Source: Alphaproteobacteria bacterium (GTDB taxonomy: Bacteria; Pseudomonadota; Alphaproteobacteria; Caulobacterales; Caulobacteraceae). From it: a stretch of 43,722 nucleotides of DNA. Below are positions 33,241 to 41,280 of the stretch, piece after piece. Where the stretch lies: positions 1-43,722 of the forward strand of contig JANXXK010000325.1 of the NCBI GenBank assembly GCA_025350685.1, given 5' to 3'. The notes under the pieces are model-generated. The model was not told where the DNA came from, did no database searches, and was given only the letters and a program-made list of their open reading frames with translations. Numbering within the stretch: position 1 is the stretch's first letter; each line of letters begins with the position of its first letter. The position numbers and the translations under genes are program-made.

Positions 33241-34017
33241 GTGAGCGCATTTCCCTTGGCCAAGATCACCATCGCCCGGCAATTTCGCGGCCCCCCCAAT
33301 TCCGGCAACGGCGGCTATGTCTGCGGCATGCTGGCCCGGGACATCGACGGCCCGGCGACGTCGGTGTTGCGCGCGCCGGTCCCGCTGGACCTGCGCATGG
33401 ATATCCGCCTTGAAGAGGGCGTCTATCAGATGACCGCCGAGGCGGACGGCGCCCTGATTGGCACGGGCGTCACCTGCGAGGGGGCGGTCCTGCCCAATCC
33501 GCCCGAGGCGCCCAGCATGCGCGCCGCGCGCGGCGCGGGTCAGCGGTCGCCGGCGCTGACCGAACGCATCCACCCGCCTTGCTTCACCTGCAGCCATGAG
33601 CGCGAGGAAGGCGATGGCCTACGGGTCTTTGTAGGCCAGATCGAAGGGGCGCCGGCCGGGCATGTGGCCGGGATCTGGACACCGAACATGGCGTTTTCCG
33701 ACCCGCAGGGCCTGGTGACGTCGCAGACCATCTGGGCGGCGCTGGACTGCCCGGGCGTCTTCGCCTGGATCGCCAAGGAGGGCCGCCATGGCGCGCTGCT
33801 CGGCACCATGACCTGCGAGATCCTGCGCCGGCCCAAGTGCGCCGAGGAGGTCATTGTCATGGCCTGGCCGCTGGATCGCGAAGGTCGCAAGGAGACCGCC
33901 GGCGTGGCGCTGTTCGCGATGAACGGCGAGCTGCTCGCCCGCGCGCACCAGGTGTGGATCATCATGGGCTCTCGGCCCGAGCCGGTCGCCGCCCACCTGG
34001 ACGCCGTCACCGCCTAA
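33241..34017 (+). CDS. Probable double hot-dog fold thioesterase-like protein
   Basis: A 258-residue protein that I place only tentatively. The N-terminal half starts with FRGPPNSGNGGYVCGMLA, a pattern of strand and glycine-rich helix typical of hot-dog proteins acting on acyl-CoA; the second half repeats the fold with NMAFSDPQGLVTSQTIWAALDCPGVFAW, which resembles the long central helix of the fold. The last strands are MAWPLDREGRKETAGVALFAMNGELLARAHQVWIIM, similar to the C-terminal strands of thioesterases. No catalytic residue can be assigned. It starts with GTG and has no clear ribosome binding site; the intergenic region ahead (169 bases) holds CCGC-CGTTAA-GCGG at about 33185-33198 and nothing else clear. 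Confidence 0.6.
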   Translation: MSAFPLAKITIARQFRGPPNSGNGGYVCGMLARDIDGPATSVLRAPVPLDLRMDIRLEEGVYQMTAEADGALIGTGVTCEGAVLPNPPEAPSMRAARGAGQRSPALTERIHPPCFTCSHEREEGDGLRVFVGQIEGAPAGHVAGIWTPNMAFSDPQGLVTSQTIWAALDCPGVFAWIAKEGRHGALLGTMTCEILRRPKCAEEVIVMAWPLDREGRKETAGVALFAMNGELLARAHQVWIIMGSRPEPVAAHLDAVTA

Positions 34018-34075
34018 GACTTGCGCTGGCCTGAGCTTCGCGCTCCAACTTCTCGCCTTGAACGGGGAGGGGCGA

Positions 34076-35239
34076 GTGCGCGCGGCTTCAGTAGCGGACT
34101 ATCGGGAGCTCGCGCGGCGGCGGCTCCCCAACATCTTCTTCGAATATATCGACGGCGGCTCCTACGCCGAGGCGACGCTGGCCCGCAACGTCGCCGACAT
34201 GGAGGCGCTGGCGCTACGCCAGCGGGTCATGCGCGACATGTCTGACCTGAAGATGGGCGTAACGACGCTGGGCCAGACGATGACCATGCCCGTGGGCCTG
34301 GCGCCGGTGGGCATGGCCGGGATGTACGCCCGCCGGGGCGAGGCCCAGGCGGCCCGCGCCGCCGCCGCGGCCGGCATCCCCATGTGCCTTTCGGCCATGA
34401 GCGTCTGCTCGCCGGAGGAGGTCGCGGCCACGGGAACGCCGCCCTGGTTCCAGCTCTACATGCTCAAGGACCGCGGCTACATGCGCGAGCTCCTGGCCCG
34501 GGTGAAGGCGCTGGGCTGCCCGGTGCTGGTGTTCACCGTCGATCTGCCGACGCCGGGCGCCCGTTACCGCGACATCCGCTCGGGCTTCACCGGCCAGACC
34601 GGGATGGCCGCGGCGCTCAACCAGACCTGGGACGGGCTCACCCATCCGGCCTGGATGTGGGACGTCTGGGCCAATGGCCGCCCCCACACCCTGGGCTCGG
34701 TGGCCGGCGCGGTCGCCCAGACCCCCCAAGCCAAGAGGGGCGGCCGGATCACCGATTTCCTGTCCTGGGTGGCCAGGAATTTCGACCGCTCGGTGACCTG
34801 GAAGGACATCGACTGGGTGCGCGAGACTTGGGACGGGCCGATCGTCATCAAGGGCGTGCTGGACGTCGAAGACGCCAAGGCGGTGGTCAAGGCCGGCGCC
34901 CAGGGGCTGGTGGTTTCCAACCACGGCGGCCGCCAGCTCGACGGAGTGCGGTCGTCGATCTCAGCCTTGCCGCGGATCGCCCAGGCGGTGGGGGGCGACC
35001 TGGACGTCTATATGGACGGCGGCATCCGTTCGGGCCTGGACGTGCTGAAGGCCCTGGCGTCCGGGGCCAAGGCCTGTTTCGTCGGCCGCGCCTGGGCCTA
35101 CGCGCTGGGGGCCGGCGGTGAGGCGCAGGTGACCCGGATGCTGAGCACGCTGCGCGCTGAGCTCGGGGTGGCGATGATCCTCACCGGCTGCGCCGACGTG
35201 GCCAAGGCTGGGCGCGATCTGCTCGACACGCCGGGCTGA
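34076..35239 (+). CDS. FMN-dependent alpha-hydroxy-acid oxidizing protein (L-lactate dehydrogenase LldD-like)
   Basis: A 387-residue TIM-barrel FMN enzyme. All catalytic residues of the lactate dehydrogenase/glycolate oxidase family can be found: Tyr24 (FFEYIDGGS), the Tyr in WFQLYMLKDR, Asp in TVDLPTPGARYRDIR, Lys in VIKGVLD and the His-Arg pair in SNHGGRQLDG, with the FMN phosphate loop DGGIRSGLDVLKALA and GRAWAYALG. The reaction is oxidation of an L-2-hydroxy acid to a 2-keto acid with electrons passed to quinone or to oxygen. The GTG start follows GGGGAGGGG; a TTG six codons upstream is less likely. The operon partner is unclear, since the hot-dog-like gene is 58 bases upstream. Confidence 0.93.
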   Translation: MRAASVADYRELARRRLPNIFFEYIDGGSYAEATLARNVADMEALALRQRVMRDMSDLKMGVTTLGQTMTMPVGLAPVGMAGMYARRGEAQAARAAAAAGIPMCLSAMSVCSPEEVAATGTPPWFQLYMLKDRGYMRELLARVKALGCPVLVFTVDLPTPGARYRDIRSGFTGQTGMAAALNQTWDGLTHPAWMWDVWANGRPHTLGSVAGAVAQTPQAKRGGRITDFLSWVARNFDRSVTWKDIDWVRETWDGPIVIKGVLDVEDAKAVVKAGAQGLVVSNHGGRQLDGVRSSISALPRIAQAVGGDLDVYMDGGIRSGLDVLKALASGAKACFVGRAWAYALGAGGEAQVTRMLSTLRAELGVAMILTGCADVAKAGRDLLDTPG

Positions 35240-35364
35240 GCCGCGGCCTCGGCCCGGGCGCTGAATTTGCTCACATTCCGGCGGGGCGTGAACTTTGCTG
35301 CGTTGCGGTGAAACCAGTTGAGCGGTCGCGAATTGGGAACCTGATGAGTGAGGAGAGTTCGCCG

Positions 35365-35556
35365 ATGCAGCACCAGCAGCCATCCCTGGCCTATTCGCTG
35401 AACCAGATGGAATCAGGCTGGCGCTGGAGCGTCTATGACCTGGAGGGCGTGACTGTCGCCGACGGGGCCGACGCCAGCCGCGACGGAGCCCTGCAGGCGG
35501 TGCGCCGGTCGCTCGGATTTCCCCCCGGCGAGGATCGAACCTTCGCCGTCGGTTGA
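35365..35556 (+). CDS. Small protein of unknown function
   Basis: A 63-residue soluble protein. The ATG follows AGGAG with a 9-base spacer; earlier in-frame starts at 35344 and 35308 have no site. It contains GWRWSVYDLEGVTVADGADASRDGALQAVRRSLGF: two or three strands then a helix, suggestive of a small alpha/beta protein that could bind a partner. No family recognised. It stands alone; upstream (35240-35364) is a 125-base gap with an imperfect direct repeat TGAATTTGC / TGAACTTTGC that may be promoter-related. Confidence 0.6.
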   Translation: MQHQQPSLAYSLNQMESGWRWSVYDLEGVTVADGADASRDGALQAVRRSLGFPPGEDRTFAVG

Positions 35557-35617
35557 TCGACGGCCCCATGAGCCGCGCTGGCGTGTTACGCACCTAAAGC
35601 CACATCTCGGGACGCCC

Positions 35618-36304
35618 ATGCTGAAACTGCTTCGCCGCGTCGAATCCGGCGCGCTCCTGCTGATCATCGGCGTCGCCGGTGCGCTGCTGGCCTTCTTCAG
35701 TCTCGCCGGCGAGATGAGCGAGGGCGACACCCTGGCCTACGACCGCCGCATCCTGCTGGCGCTGCGCAGCCCGGCCAACATCAGCGACCCCATCGGCTCG
35801 CACTCGCTACAGGAGGCTATGCGCGACGTGACCGCGCTGGGCGGCGTCACCGTGATGACCCTGGTGACGGTGGTGGCCGTGCTCGCCTTCCTGATGCATG
35901 GGCGCCGGCTCCACGCCGCGCTGCTGGGCGCCACTGTGCTGCTGGCGGATGTCTCCAGCGAAGTCCTCAAGCACATCTACGCCCGTCCGCGCCCCGACCT
36001 CGTGCCGCACGGCAGCTATGTCTATTCGGCGAGCTTCCCGAGCGGGCATTCGACCATGTCGGCCGCAACCTTCCTGACGCTGGCCATGCTGATCGCCAGC
36101 CTTGAGCCCAAGAGCGACGTCAAGGTCATGGTCTATGTCCTGGCCGTGGCGCTGATGCTGGCGATCGGTTTTTCCCGCGTCTACCTGGGGGTCCACTGGC
36201 CCAGTGACGTGCTTGCCGGCTGGTGCCTTGGCGCGGCCTGGGCGCTCGCCGCCTGGTCGGCGCTTCGGCGATTCCGGCCGAAAGCGGAGGCCTCGCCGGC
36301 CTGA
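35618..36304 (+). CDS. PAP2 family phosphatase
   Basis: A 228-residue polytopic membrane protein with about five hydrophobic segments. The lipid phosphatase signature is complete: K118-x6-RP region (KHIYARPRP), PSGH at 141-144 and SR-x5-H-x3-D with Ser186, Arg187, His193 and Asp197 (SRVYLGVHWPSD). It removes phosphate from phosphatidate, undecaprenyl pyrophosphate or a similar lipid at the membrane. The ATG has no strong site. It precedes the efflux locus by 111 bases and points the same way, but a hairpin lies between them. Confidence 0.92.
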   Translation: MLKLLRRVESGALLLIIGVAGALLAFFSLAGEMSEGDTLAYDRRILLALRSPANISDPIGSHSLQEAMRDVTALGGVTVMTLVTVVAVLAFLMHGRRLHAALLGATVLLADVSSEVLKHIYARPRPDLVPHGSYVYSASFPSGHSTMSAATFLTLAMLIASLEPKSDVKVMVYVLAVALMLAIGFSRVYLGVHWPSDVLAGWCLGAAWALAAWSALRRFRPKAEASPA

Positions 36305-36324
36305 ACGCCATCGGAGCCGAGCGC

Positions 36325-36343
36325 GATTGGGAATCGGTAATCC
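36325..36343. promoter_or_regulatory. GATT/AATC palindromic cluster ahead of the sensor operon
   Basis: GATT-GGG-AATC (36325-36335) is an 11-base palindrome followed directly by GGTAATCC, so the half-site AATC occurs twice with 7-base spacing. It lies about 75-90 bases before the PepSY start, a plausible distance for a response-regulator site controlling this operon. Pattern only. Confidence 0.35.
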
Positions 36344-36378
36344 ACTCGACATGGGCGCGGAAGGGCGCGGCCGGCATG

Positions 36379-36396
36379 CTGCCCTTCGCTGGGCAG
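36379..36396. other. Leader hairpin before the PepSY gene
   Basis: CTGCCC (36379-36384), loop TTCGCT, GGGCAG (36391-36396). Perfect 6-base stem, ending 8 bases before TTGGAG, the ribosome binding site of the PepSY gene. It may end the PAP2 transcript or form the leader of the sensor operon; there is no T-run. Confidence 0.4.
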
Positions 36397-36415
36397 GGCG
36401 ATGCTTGGAGACATC

Positions 36416-36745
36416 ATGAAACATGGATTGACGGCGGCGACCCTGGCCTTGGCCCTGGTCGCGGCAACGAGCGTATCGGCGGCGAGCGTATCGGCGACGA
36501 CGGGAACCTATCACGGCCACGAACTCGCCTCGAAGGCCAAGATCGACTTGGCGCAGGCCGAGAAGACCGCGCTGACGGCGCGGCCCGGCGAGATCACCGA
36601 CCGCGAGCTGGAGAAGGAAAAGGGCGGCAGCGGCCTGCGCTGGTCCTTCGACATCAAGGCCCAGGGCAAGAGCTACGAGGTCGGCGTCGACGCCAAGACC
36701 GGCAAGGTCCTCGAAAACAAGGCGGAAGGCGCCCACCCGGATTAG
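36416..36745 (+). CDS. Periplasmic PepSY domain protein
   Basis: A 109-residue protein with a signal peptide (MKHGLTAATLALALVAATSVSA). The rest is one PepSY domain: KAKIDLAQAEKTALTARPGEITDRELEKEKGGSGLRWSFDIKAQGKSYEVGVDAKTGKV in several blocks, ending with the usual VDAKTGKVLENK. PepSY domains occur as periplasmic modulators of sensors and proteases. Start chosen after TTGGAGACATC; an ATG five codons upstream is less likely. It is 9 bases ahead of the response regulator, so it is probably the sensory accessory of that pair. Confidence 0.9.
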   Translation: MKHGLTAATLALALVAATSVSAASVSATTGTYHGHELASKAKIDLAQAEKTALTARPGEITDRELEKEKGGSGLRWSFDIKAQGKSYEVGVDAKTGKVLENKAEGAHPD

Positions 36746-36754
36746 AGTTCGCCC

Positions 36755-37432
36755 ATGAAGCTGCTCATCGTCGAGGACGACAAGGAGACCGCCGCCTATT
36801 TGAAGCGGGCGCTGTCGGAGGCCGGCCACACGGTCGATGCGGCCGCCAGCGGCCGCAGCGGCCTGCTGCTGGCGGCGGGCGAACCCTATGACGTGATCAT
36901 CCTCGACCGGATGCTGCCGGAGATCGACGGCGTCGCCATCCTGCGCACCATCCGCGCGTCCGGGGTGAAGACACCGGTCCTGCTGCTCACCGCGCTCGGT
37001 GGCATTGACGACCGGGTGGAGGGGCTGGAGGCCGGCGGCGATGACTATCTGGTCAAGCCGTTCGCCTTCGCCGAGCTGCTGGCGCGGGTGAACGCGCTGG
37101 CGCGCCGGCCGCCGCCGCAGGAGGTGCGCACCGAGCTGGTGGTGGCCGACTTGAAGCTCGACCTGCTCAAGCACACGGTCAGCCGCGCCGGGCGGCGCAT
37201 CGAGCTGCAGCCGCGGGAGTTCCAGCTCCTGGAGTACCTGTTGCGCCATGCGGGCCGGGTGGTCACCCGCACCATGCTCCTGGAGAGCGTCTGGGATTTC
37301 CATTTCGACCCCAAGACCAACATCGTCGAGACCCACATGAGCCGGCTGCGCGGGAAGATCGACCGCGGTCACGCCTGCGAGCTGATCCACACCGTGCGCG
37401 GCGCTGGCTATGTGCTGCGCGAGCCCGACTGA
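36755..37432 (+). CDS. OmpR-family response regulator
   Basis: A 225-residue regulator. The receiver domain (1-115) has the acidic pair Glu7-Asp8-Asp9 (LIVEDD), acceptor Asp51 (IILDRMLPEIDG), Thr79 and Lys101 (LVKPFAF). The winged helix domain (about 130-225) ends HTVRGAGYVL. The stop codon overlaps the ATG of the sensor kinase (TGATG), the usual arrangement for an equimolar two-component pair. It probably controls the efflux genes that follow. Confidence 0.95.
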   Translation: MKLLIVEDDKETAAYLKRALSEAGHTVDAAASGRSGLLLAAGEPYDVIILDRMLPEIDGVAILRTIRASGVKTPVLLLTALGGIDDRVEGLEAGGDDYLVKPFAFAELLARVNALARRPPPQEVRTELVVADLKLDLLKHTVSRAGRRIELQPREFQLLEYLLRHAGRVVTRTMLLESVWDFHFDPKTNIVETHMSRLRGKIDRGHACELIHTVRGAGYVLREPD

Positions 37433-38754
37433 TGTTCCGCTCCTCCACCCTGCGGCTGGCCGCGCTCTACACCGCCGTCTTCGCCCTGTCGGTGGTGGTG
37501 CTGGGGGTGATCACCGTGCTGACGACGCGCGGCGCGCTGTCGGCCCAGTTCGATGCGCGGATCGCCGCGGAGTCGGCGGCGCTGGTCCAGGAGTACAGGT
37601 CCGAGGGCTTGAACGGGGTCATCGAGGCGGTCCGTGAGCGCGACCGCACCCCCGGCGCGGTCGACTATGGCCTGCAGGCCCCGGCGGGACGGCCGATCGC
37701 CGGACGCCTCGCGGCGAGCCGGGCGGCGATCGGCTGGTCCGTGCTGCGCGGCGGCCGGGGCCGTGGCGAGGAGGCGATCCGCGTGCTGGCCATAGACCTG
37801 CCGGATGGCTACCGCCTGATGGTCGGCGACGACGATGAGCGGATCGAGGCGCTCGAGGGCGCGCTGGTGCGGGGCTTCGCCGGCGCTTTCGTTGGCGTGG
37901 TGGTGCTCGGTGTGGCAGGCGGCTACGCGCTGAACCGCGACGTGCACCGCAGGCTGACGGCGATCTCCGGCACCGCCGAGGCGATCATCGACGGCGATCT
38001 GGGCCGCCGCGTCCCGGTGCGCGGCTCCGACGACGACCTCGACCGCCTGGCGCTGACCTTCAACCGCATGCTGGACCGGATCGCCGGCCTGATGGAGAGC
38101 CTGAAGCAGGTCTCCAGCGACATCGCCCACGACATGCGCACGCCGCTCACCCGGCTGCGCCACAAGCTGGAGGCGGGCCTGTCGGCGCCGCAGGAGCGTG
38201 GCCAGGCCCTGGAAAGCGCGCTCGCCGACCTGGATTCCATCCTCGACACCTTCGCCGGCCTGCTGCGCATCGCCCAGATCGAGGGCGGCGCGCGACGCGC
38301 GGCCTTCCGGACCAGCGACCTTTCGGCGATCGGGCTGACGGTGGTCGAGGCCTTCGCTCCCTCGGCCGAGGACGCTCAGCAGACCCTGCGGCTGGAGGCC
38401 GACGCCACCGCGCCGGTGGTTGGCGATCCGGAACTGCTCACCCAGATGCTGGCGAACCTGGTGGAGAACGCGCTTCGCCACGCCGGCCCCGGCGCCGACA
38501 TCCGCGTGGTCGCCACGCTGGGCGAGACCGCCGCCACGCTGTCGGTCATCGACAACGGGCCGGGCGTGCCGGCCCTGGAGCGCGAGCGGTTGTTCGACCG
38601 GTTCTACCGCCTGGAGCGCAGCCGATCGACGCCCGGCAGCGGACTGGGCCTGGCTCTGGTGGCCGCGGTGGCCAAGCTGCACGGCGCCGAGGTCCGGCTG
38701 ATCGCCGCCGATCCCGGGCTCGAGGCCCGGGTGACGTTTCCGGCGATGAGCTGA
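37432..38754 (+). CDS. Sensor histidine kinase (efflux locus)
   Basis: A 440-residue membrane kinase. Two transmembrane helices (about 8-32 and 148-166) enclose a periplasmic loop of about 115 residues. HAMP follows (168-222), then the phospho-acceptor His233 in SDIAHDMRTPLTRLR, the N box NLVENALRHAGP, and the G1/G2 boxes DNGPGVP and GSGLGLALVAAVAKLHG. This matches the EnvZ/BasS/QseC-type class. The signal may come through the PepSY protein encoded two genes upstream. It abuts the YncE-like gene after 84 bases. Confidence 0.95.
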   Translation: MFRSSTLRLAALYTAVFALSVVVLGVITVLTTRGALSAQFDARIAAESAALVQEYRSEGLNGVIEAVRERDRTPGAVDYGLQAPAGRPIAGRLAASRAAIGWSVLRGGRGRGEEAIRVLAIDLPDGYRLMVGDDDERIEALEGALVRGFAGAFVGVVVLGVAGGYALNRDVHRRLTAISGTAEAIIDGDLGRRVPVRGSDDDLDRLALTFNRMLDRIAGLMESLKQVSSDIAHDMRTPLTRLRHKLEAGLSAPQERGQALESALADLDSILDTFAGLLRIAQIEGGARRAAFRTSDLSAIGLTVVEAFAPSAEDAQQTLRLEADATAPVVGDPELLTQMLANLVENALRHAGPGADIRVVATLGETAATLSVIDNGPGVPALERERLFDRFYRLERSRSTPGSGLGLALVAAVAKLHGAEVRLIAADPGLEARVTFPAMS

Positions 38755-38838
38755 ACATTGGGATTTCGCAATCTGACTGTCATGGCTTGGACAATCGGAC
38801 GCGGCTAGAACAGGCCAACCCGAGGGAGATTCACCAAC

Positions 38839-39849
38839 ATGTCCGTCCTGAAAACCGCCGCGCTCGCCGCCACCGCCGTGATGCTCGCCGCCGCCCCGTC
38901 TGCAACCTGGGCCGCCGGCTCCGGCTACCACGTCATCGACAAGGTCTCCGGCCCCGACGGCCGCTGGGACTATGTGCGGGTGGACACCAGGAACAACCGG
39001 GTGCTGCTGACCCACGGGGCCAATGTCATGGCCATCGACCTGGCCACCAAGGCGGTCTCGTCGTTCGATCAGGGCGCGATCCTGCATGACGCCATGCCGG
39101 TGAACGGCGGATCCGAGGTGCTGGTGACCCATGGCGGCACCGCCACGGCGGTGTTCATCGACGCCAAAACTGGCGCAGCGGTGGCCACGGTCGAGACGGG
39201 CAAGGGTCCGGACGCGGCGGCCTTCGACACCAAGACCGGCCTCGTCCTGGTCATGGACCACGCCGGCGGCCAGATCACCCTGATCGATCCCAAGACCCAC
39301 AAGCTCGCCGGGACCATCGACGTCGGCGGCGACCTGGAGGCCGCGGCGACCGACGGCACGGGCAAGGCTTATGTCAATGTCGAGAACAAGAACGAGATCG
39401 TCGCCGTCGACCTGATCGGCAAGAAGGTGCTGGGGCACTGGGCGCTGGCCGGCTGCGACGGCCCAACGGGCCTGGCCTACGACGCCGCCGACAAGCTGCT
39501 GATCGCCGCGTGCGACGGGACGACCGCGGTGGTCGACGCCAAGTCGGGCAAGGTTCTGCAGACGCTGGCCACCGGCAAGGGTGCCGACGGCATTGCCTTC
39601 GATGCCAAGCAGAAGCTGGCCTTCGTGCCGGCGGGCGAGGCCGGGACGATGTCGATCATCGCGTTTTCCGGCCGCAAGGGGACGATCGTCGACACCGTGC
39701 CGACCCAAGTCGGCGCGCGGACCATCGCGCTGGATGAGCGGACCGGCCGGGTCTATCTGCCGACCGCGACTTTCGGACCCTCGCCCACCGCCGGCGGACG
39801 GCCCACCTTGAAGCCCGGCAGTTTCCAAGTGCTTGTCGTCGGCAAGTAG
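38839..39849 (+). CDS. Exported YncE-like beta-propeller protein
   Basis: A 336-residue protein with a signal peptide (MSVLKTAALAATAVMLAAAPSATWA). The rest is a seven-blade YVTN-type propeller with repeats such as RVDTRNNRVLLTHG, IDLATKAVSSFD, FIDAKTGAAVATVETGKGPDAAAFD, LIDPKTHKLAGTIDVG and VVDAKSGKVLQTLATGKGADGIAFD. YncE-like proteins are periplasmic and bind unknown ligands, sometimes DNA or metals. Here it lies between the sensor kinase and TolC-type gene on the same strand, which suggests a substrate-binding or sensing role in the efflux system. The ribosome binding site is GAGGGAG (38822-38828). Confidence 0.9.
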   Translation: MSVLKTAALAATAVMLAAAPSATWAAGSGYHVIDKVSGPDGRWDYVRVDTRNNRVLLTHGANVMAIDLATKAVSSFDQGAILHDAMPVNGGSEVLVTHGGTATAVFIDAKTGAAVATVETGKGPDAAAFDTKTGLVLVMDHAGGQITLIDPKTHKLAGTIDVGGDLEAAATDGTGKAYVNVENKNEIVAVDLIGKKVLGHWALAGCDGPTGLAYDAADKLLIAACDGTTAVVDAKSGKVLQTLATGKGADGIAFDAKQKLAFVPAGEAGTMSIIAFSGRKGTIVDTVPTQVGARTIALDERTGRVYLPTATFGPSPTAGGRPTLKPGSFQVLVVGK

Positions 39850-39873
39850 GCGGAGCGGGCTCCGGCGACGGAG

Positions 39874-41280
39874 ATGGGGGTGAGATCCGAGATTTTCGGC
39901 GCCAACCGGGATCCGCGGCGCTGCCTTACCGGCTGCGCGCTCGCCGCCGGTCTTGCCGCGGTTGTGGGGCTGAGCGGGTGCGCGACCTACCGGCCCGCGC
40001 CGCTGGCGGCCGGGCCCAACCTGGCCACGACGGCGCAGCGGCTGACCGTCGACGTCGCCCGCCTGCGCGTGCAGCCGCTGAAGACCATCCAGGTGGACGC
40101 GCGCGACGGCCTCTCCCCGCTGGAGGTTGCGGTCCTGGCGGTGCTCAACAGTCCCAACCTGGAGGCGCGGCGCCGGGCCTCGGGCGTCAGCCGCGCCCAG
40201 GTGTTCGCCGCCGGTCTGTTCCCCGATCCGCAGATCAGCGCTGGGACGGACAAGCCGGTATCGGGACCCGACCACCACACGGCCTACAACGCAGGCGTCA
40301 GCCTCGACCTCGCCGGCCTGCTGGCCAGCGCCAACCTGCGCCGCGCCGCCCGCTTCGCCGCTCAGCAGGTCGACCTCGATCTGCTGTGGTCCGAGTGGAC
40401 GACCGGCCAGCAGGCCCGCCAGCTCGCCGAGACCGCACTCGCCGCCGAGGCCAAGGCCGCCTACTTTGGCCAGGTGGCGGCGATCGCTGCGGACCGCGAC
40501 GCGCGCTCCAACCGGGCCCTGCAGAACCACGACGCCACCCTGCAGACCTCGGCCGCCGATCTGGCCGTGAAGTTGGACGCCGAGACGCAAGCGGCCACCG
40601 CCAGCCACGACGCCCTGAAAGCCCGCCGCGACCTCAATGCGCTGCTGGGTCTCGACGCCGCCGTGGTCCTGCCGCTGGTCGTGGACCCAAGCGAGGCGAT
40701 CTACGACGAGGCCACGCTGCGTCAGGCGCTCGCCACCCTGCCGGAGCGGCGGCCCGATCTGCTGGCGCTGAAGGCCGGCTACGGCACCCAGGACGCCAAT
40801 GTGCGCAAGGCGATCATCGCCCAGTTTCCGCTTACCAGCCTGGCGCTGGCCTACGCCATAGACCCGGCTGGGACGACGACGCGCGGGCTCTCGGCGTCGC
40901 TGTTCCTGCCGATCTTCAACGGTGGCCGCGGCGAGGTCCGCATCCAGAACGCCACCCGCGAGCAGCTCCGCGCGGAATACCAGGCCAGGCTCGACGCCGC
41001 CGACGCCGAGGTGAAGAACGCCGCGGCCGAACTGACGGGAGCCCGGACCCTGGCCGTCCGGCTGCGGGTCGACGTACCCCGCCTGGAGGCGCTGGTGAAG
41101 CCGGCGCTGGCGGCCTACGACCGCCGCGACATCGACAGCCAGATTTACCTCACCCTGTCGCAGGCCGCGCTCTCGCGCCGCGCGGACCTTGATGACAAGC
41201 AGCTCGCCGCACGGCTGGCCGAGATCAACCTGGAGACCGCGCTGTTCCTGCCACCCGCCGCCGCGAGAACCGCACCATGA
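39874..41280 (+). CDS. TolC family outer membrane efflux lipoprotein
   Basis: A 468-residue protein. The lipobox LSGC has its acylated Cys36, so it is anchored in the outer membrane as in NodT/OprM-type proteins. Two repeats of the outer membrane efflux motif are seen: LNSPNLEARRRASGVSRAQVFAAGLFPDPQI and, later, LPERRPDLLALKAGYGTQDANVRKAIIAQFPLTSLALAY, with LPIFNGGRGEVRIQNATREQL before the last helices. It is the outer channel of the pump. The last codon overlaps the adaptor ATG (ATGA), so the two are translationally coupled. Confidence 0.93.
   Translation: MGVRSEIFGANRDPRRCLTGCALAAGLAAVVGLSGCATYRPAPLAAGPNLATTAQRLTVDVARLRVQPLKTIQVDARDGLSPLEVAVLAVLNSPNLEARRRASGVSRAQVFAAGLFPDPQISAGTDKPVSGPDHHTAYNAGVSLDLAGLLASANLRRAARFAAQQVDLDLLWSEWTTGQQARQLAETALAAEAKAAYFGQVAAIAADRDARSNRALQNHDATLQTSAADLAVKLDAETQAATASHDALKARRDLNALLGLDAAVVLPLVVDPSEAIYDEATLRQALATLPERRPDLLALKAGYGTQDANVRKAIIAQFPLTSLALAYAIDPAGTTTRGLSASLFLPIFNGGRGEVRIQNATREQLRAEYQARLDAADAEVKNAAAELTGARTLAVRLRVDVPRLEALVKPALAAYDRRDIDSQIYLTLSQAALSRRADLDDKQLAARLAEINLETALFLPPAAARTAP

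Noticed and set aside
38755..38838. Promoter TTGGAC-N13-TAGAAC before the YncE-like gene
   Set aside because: The spacer is too short for a sigma-70 type promoter, so I did not list it as a promoter.
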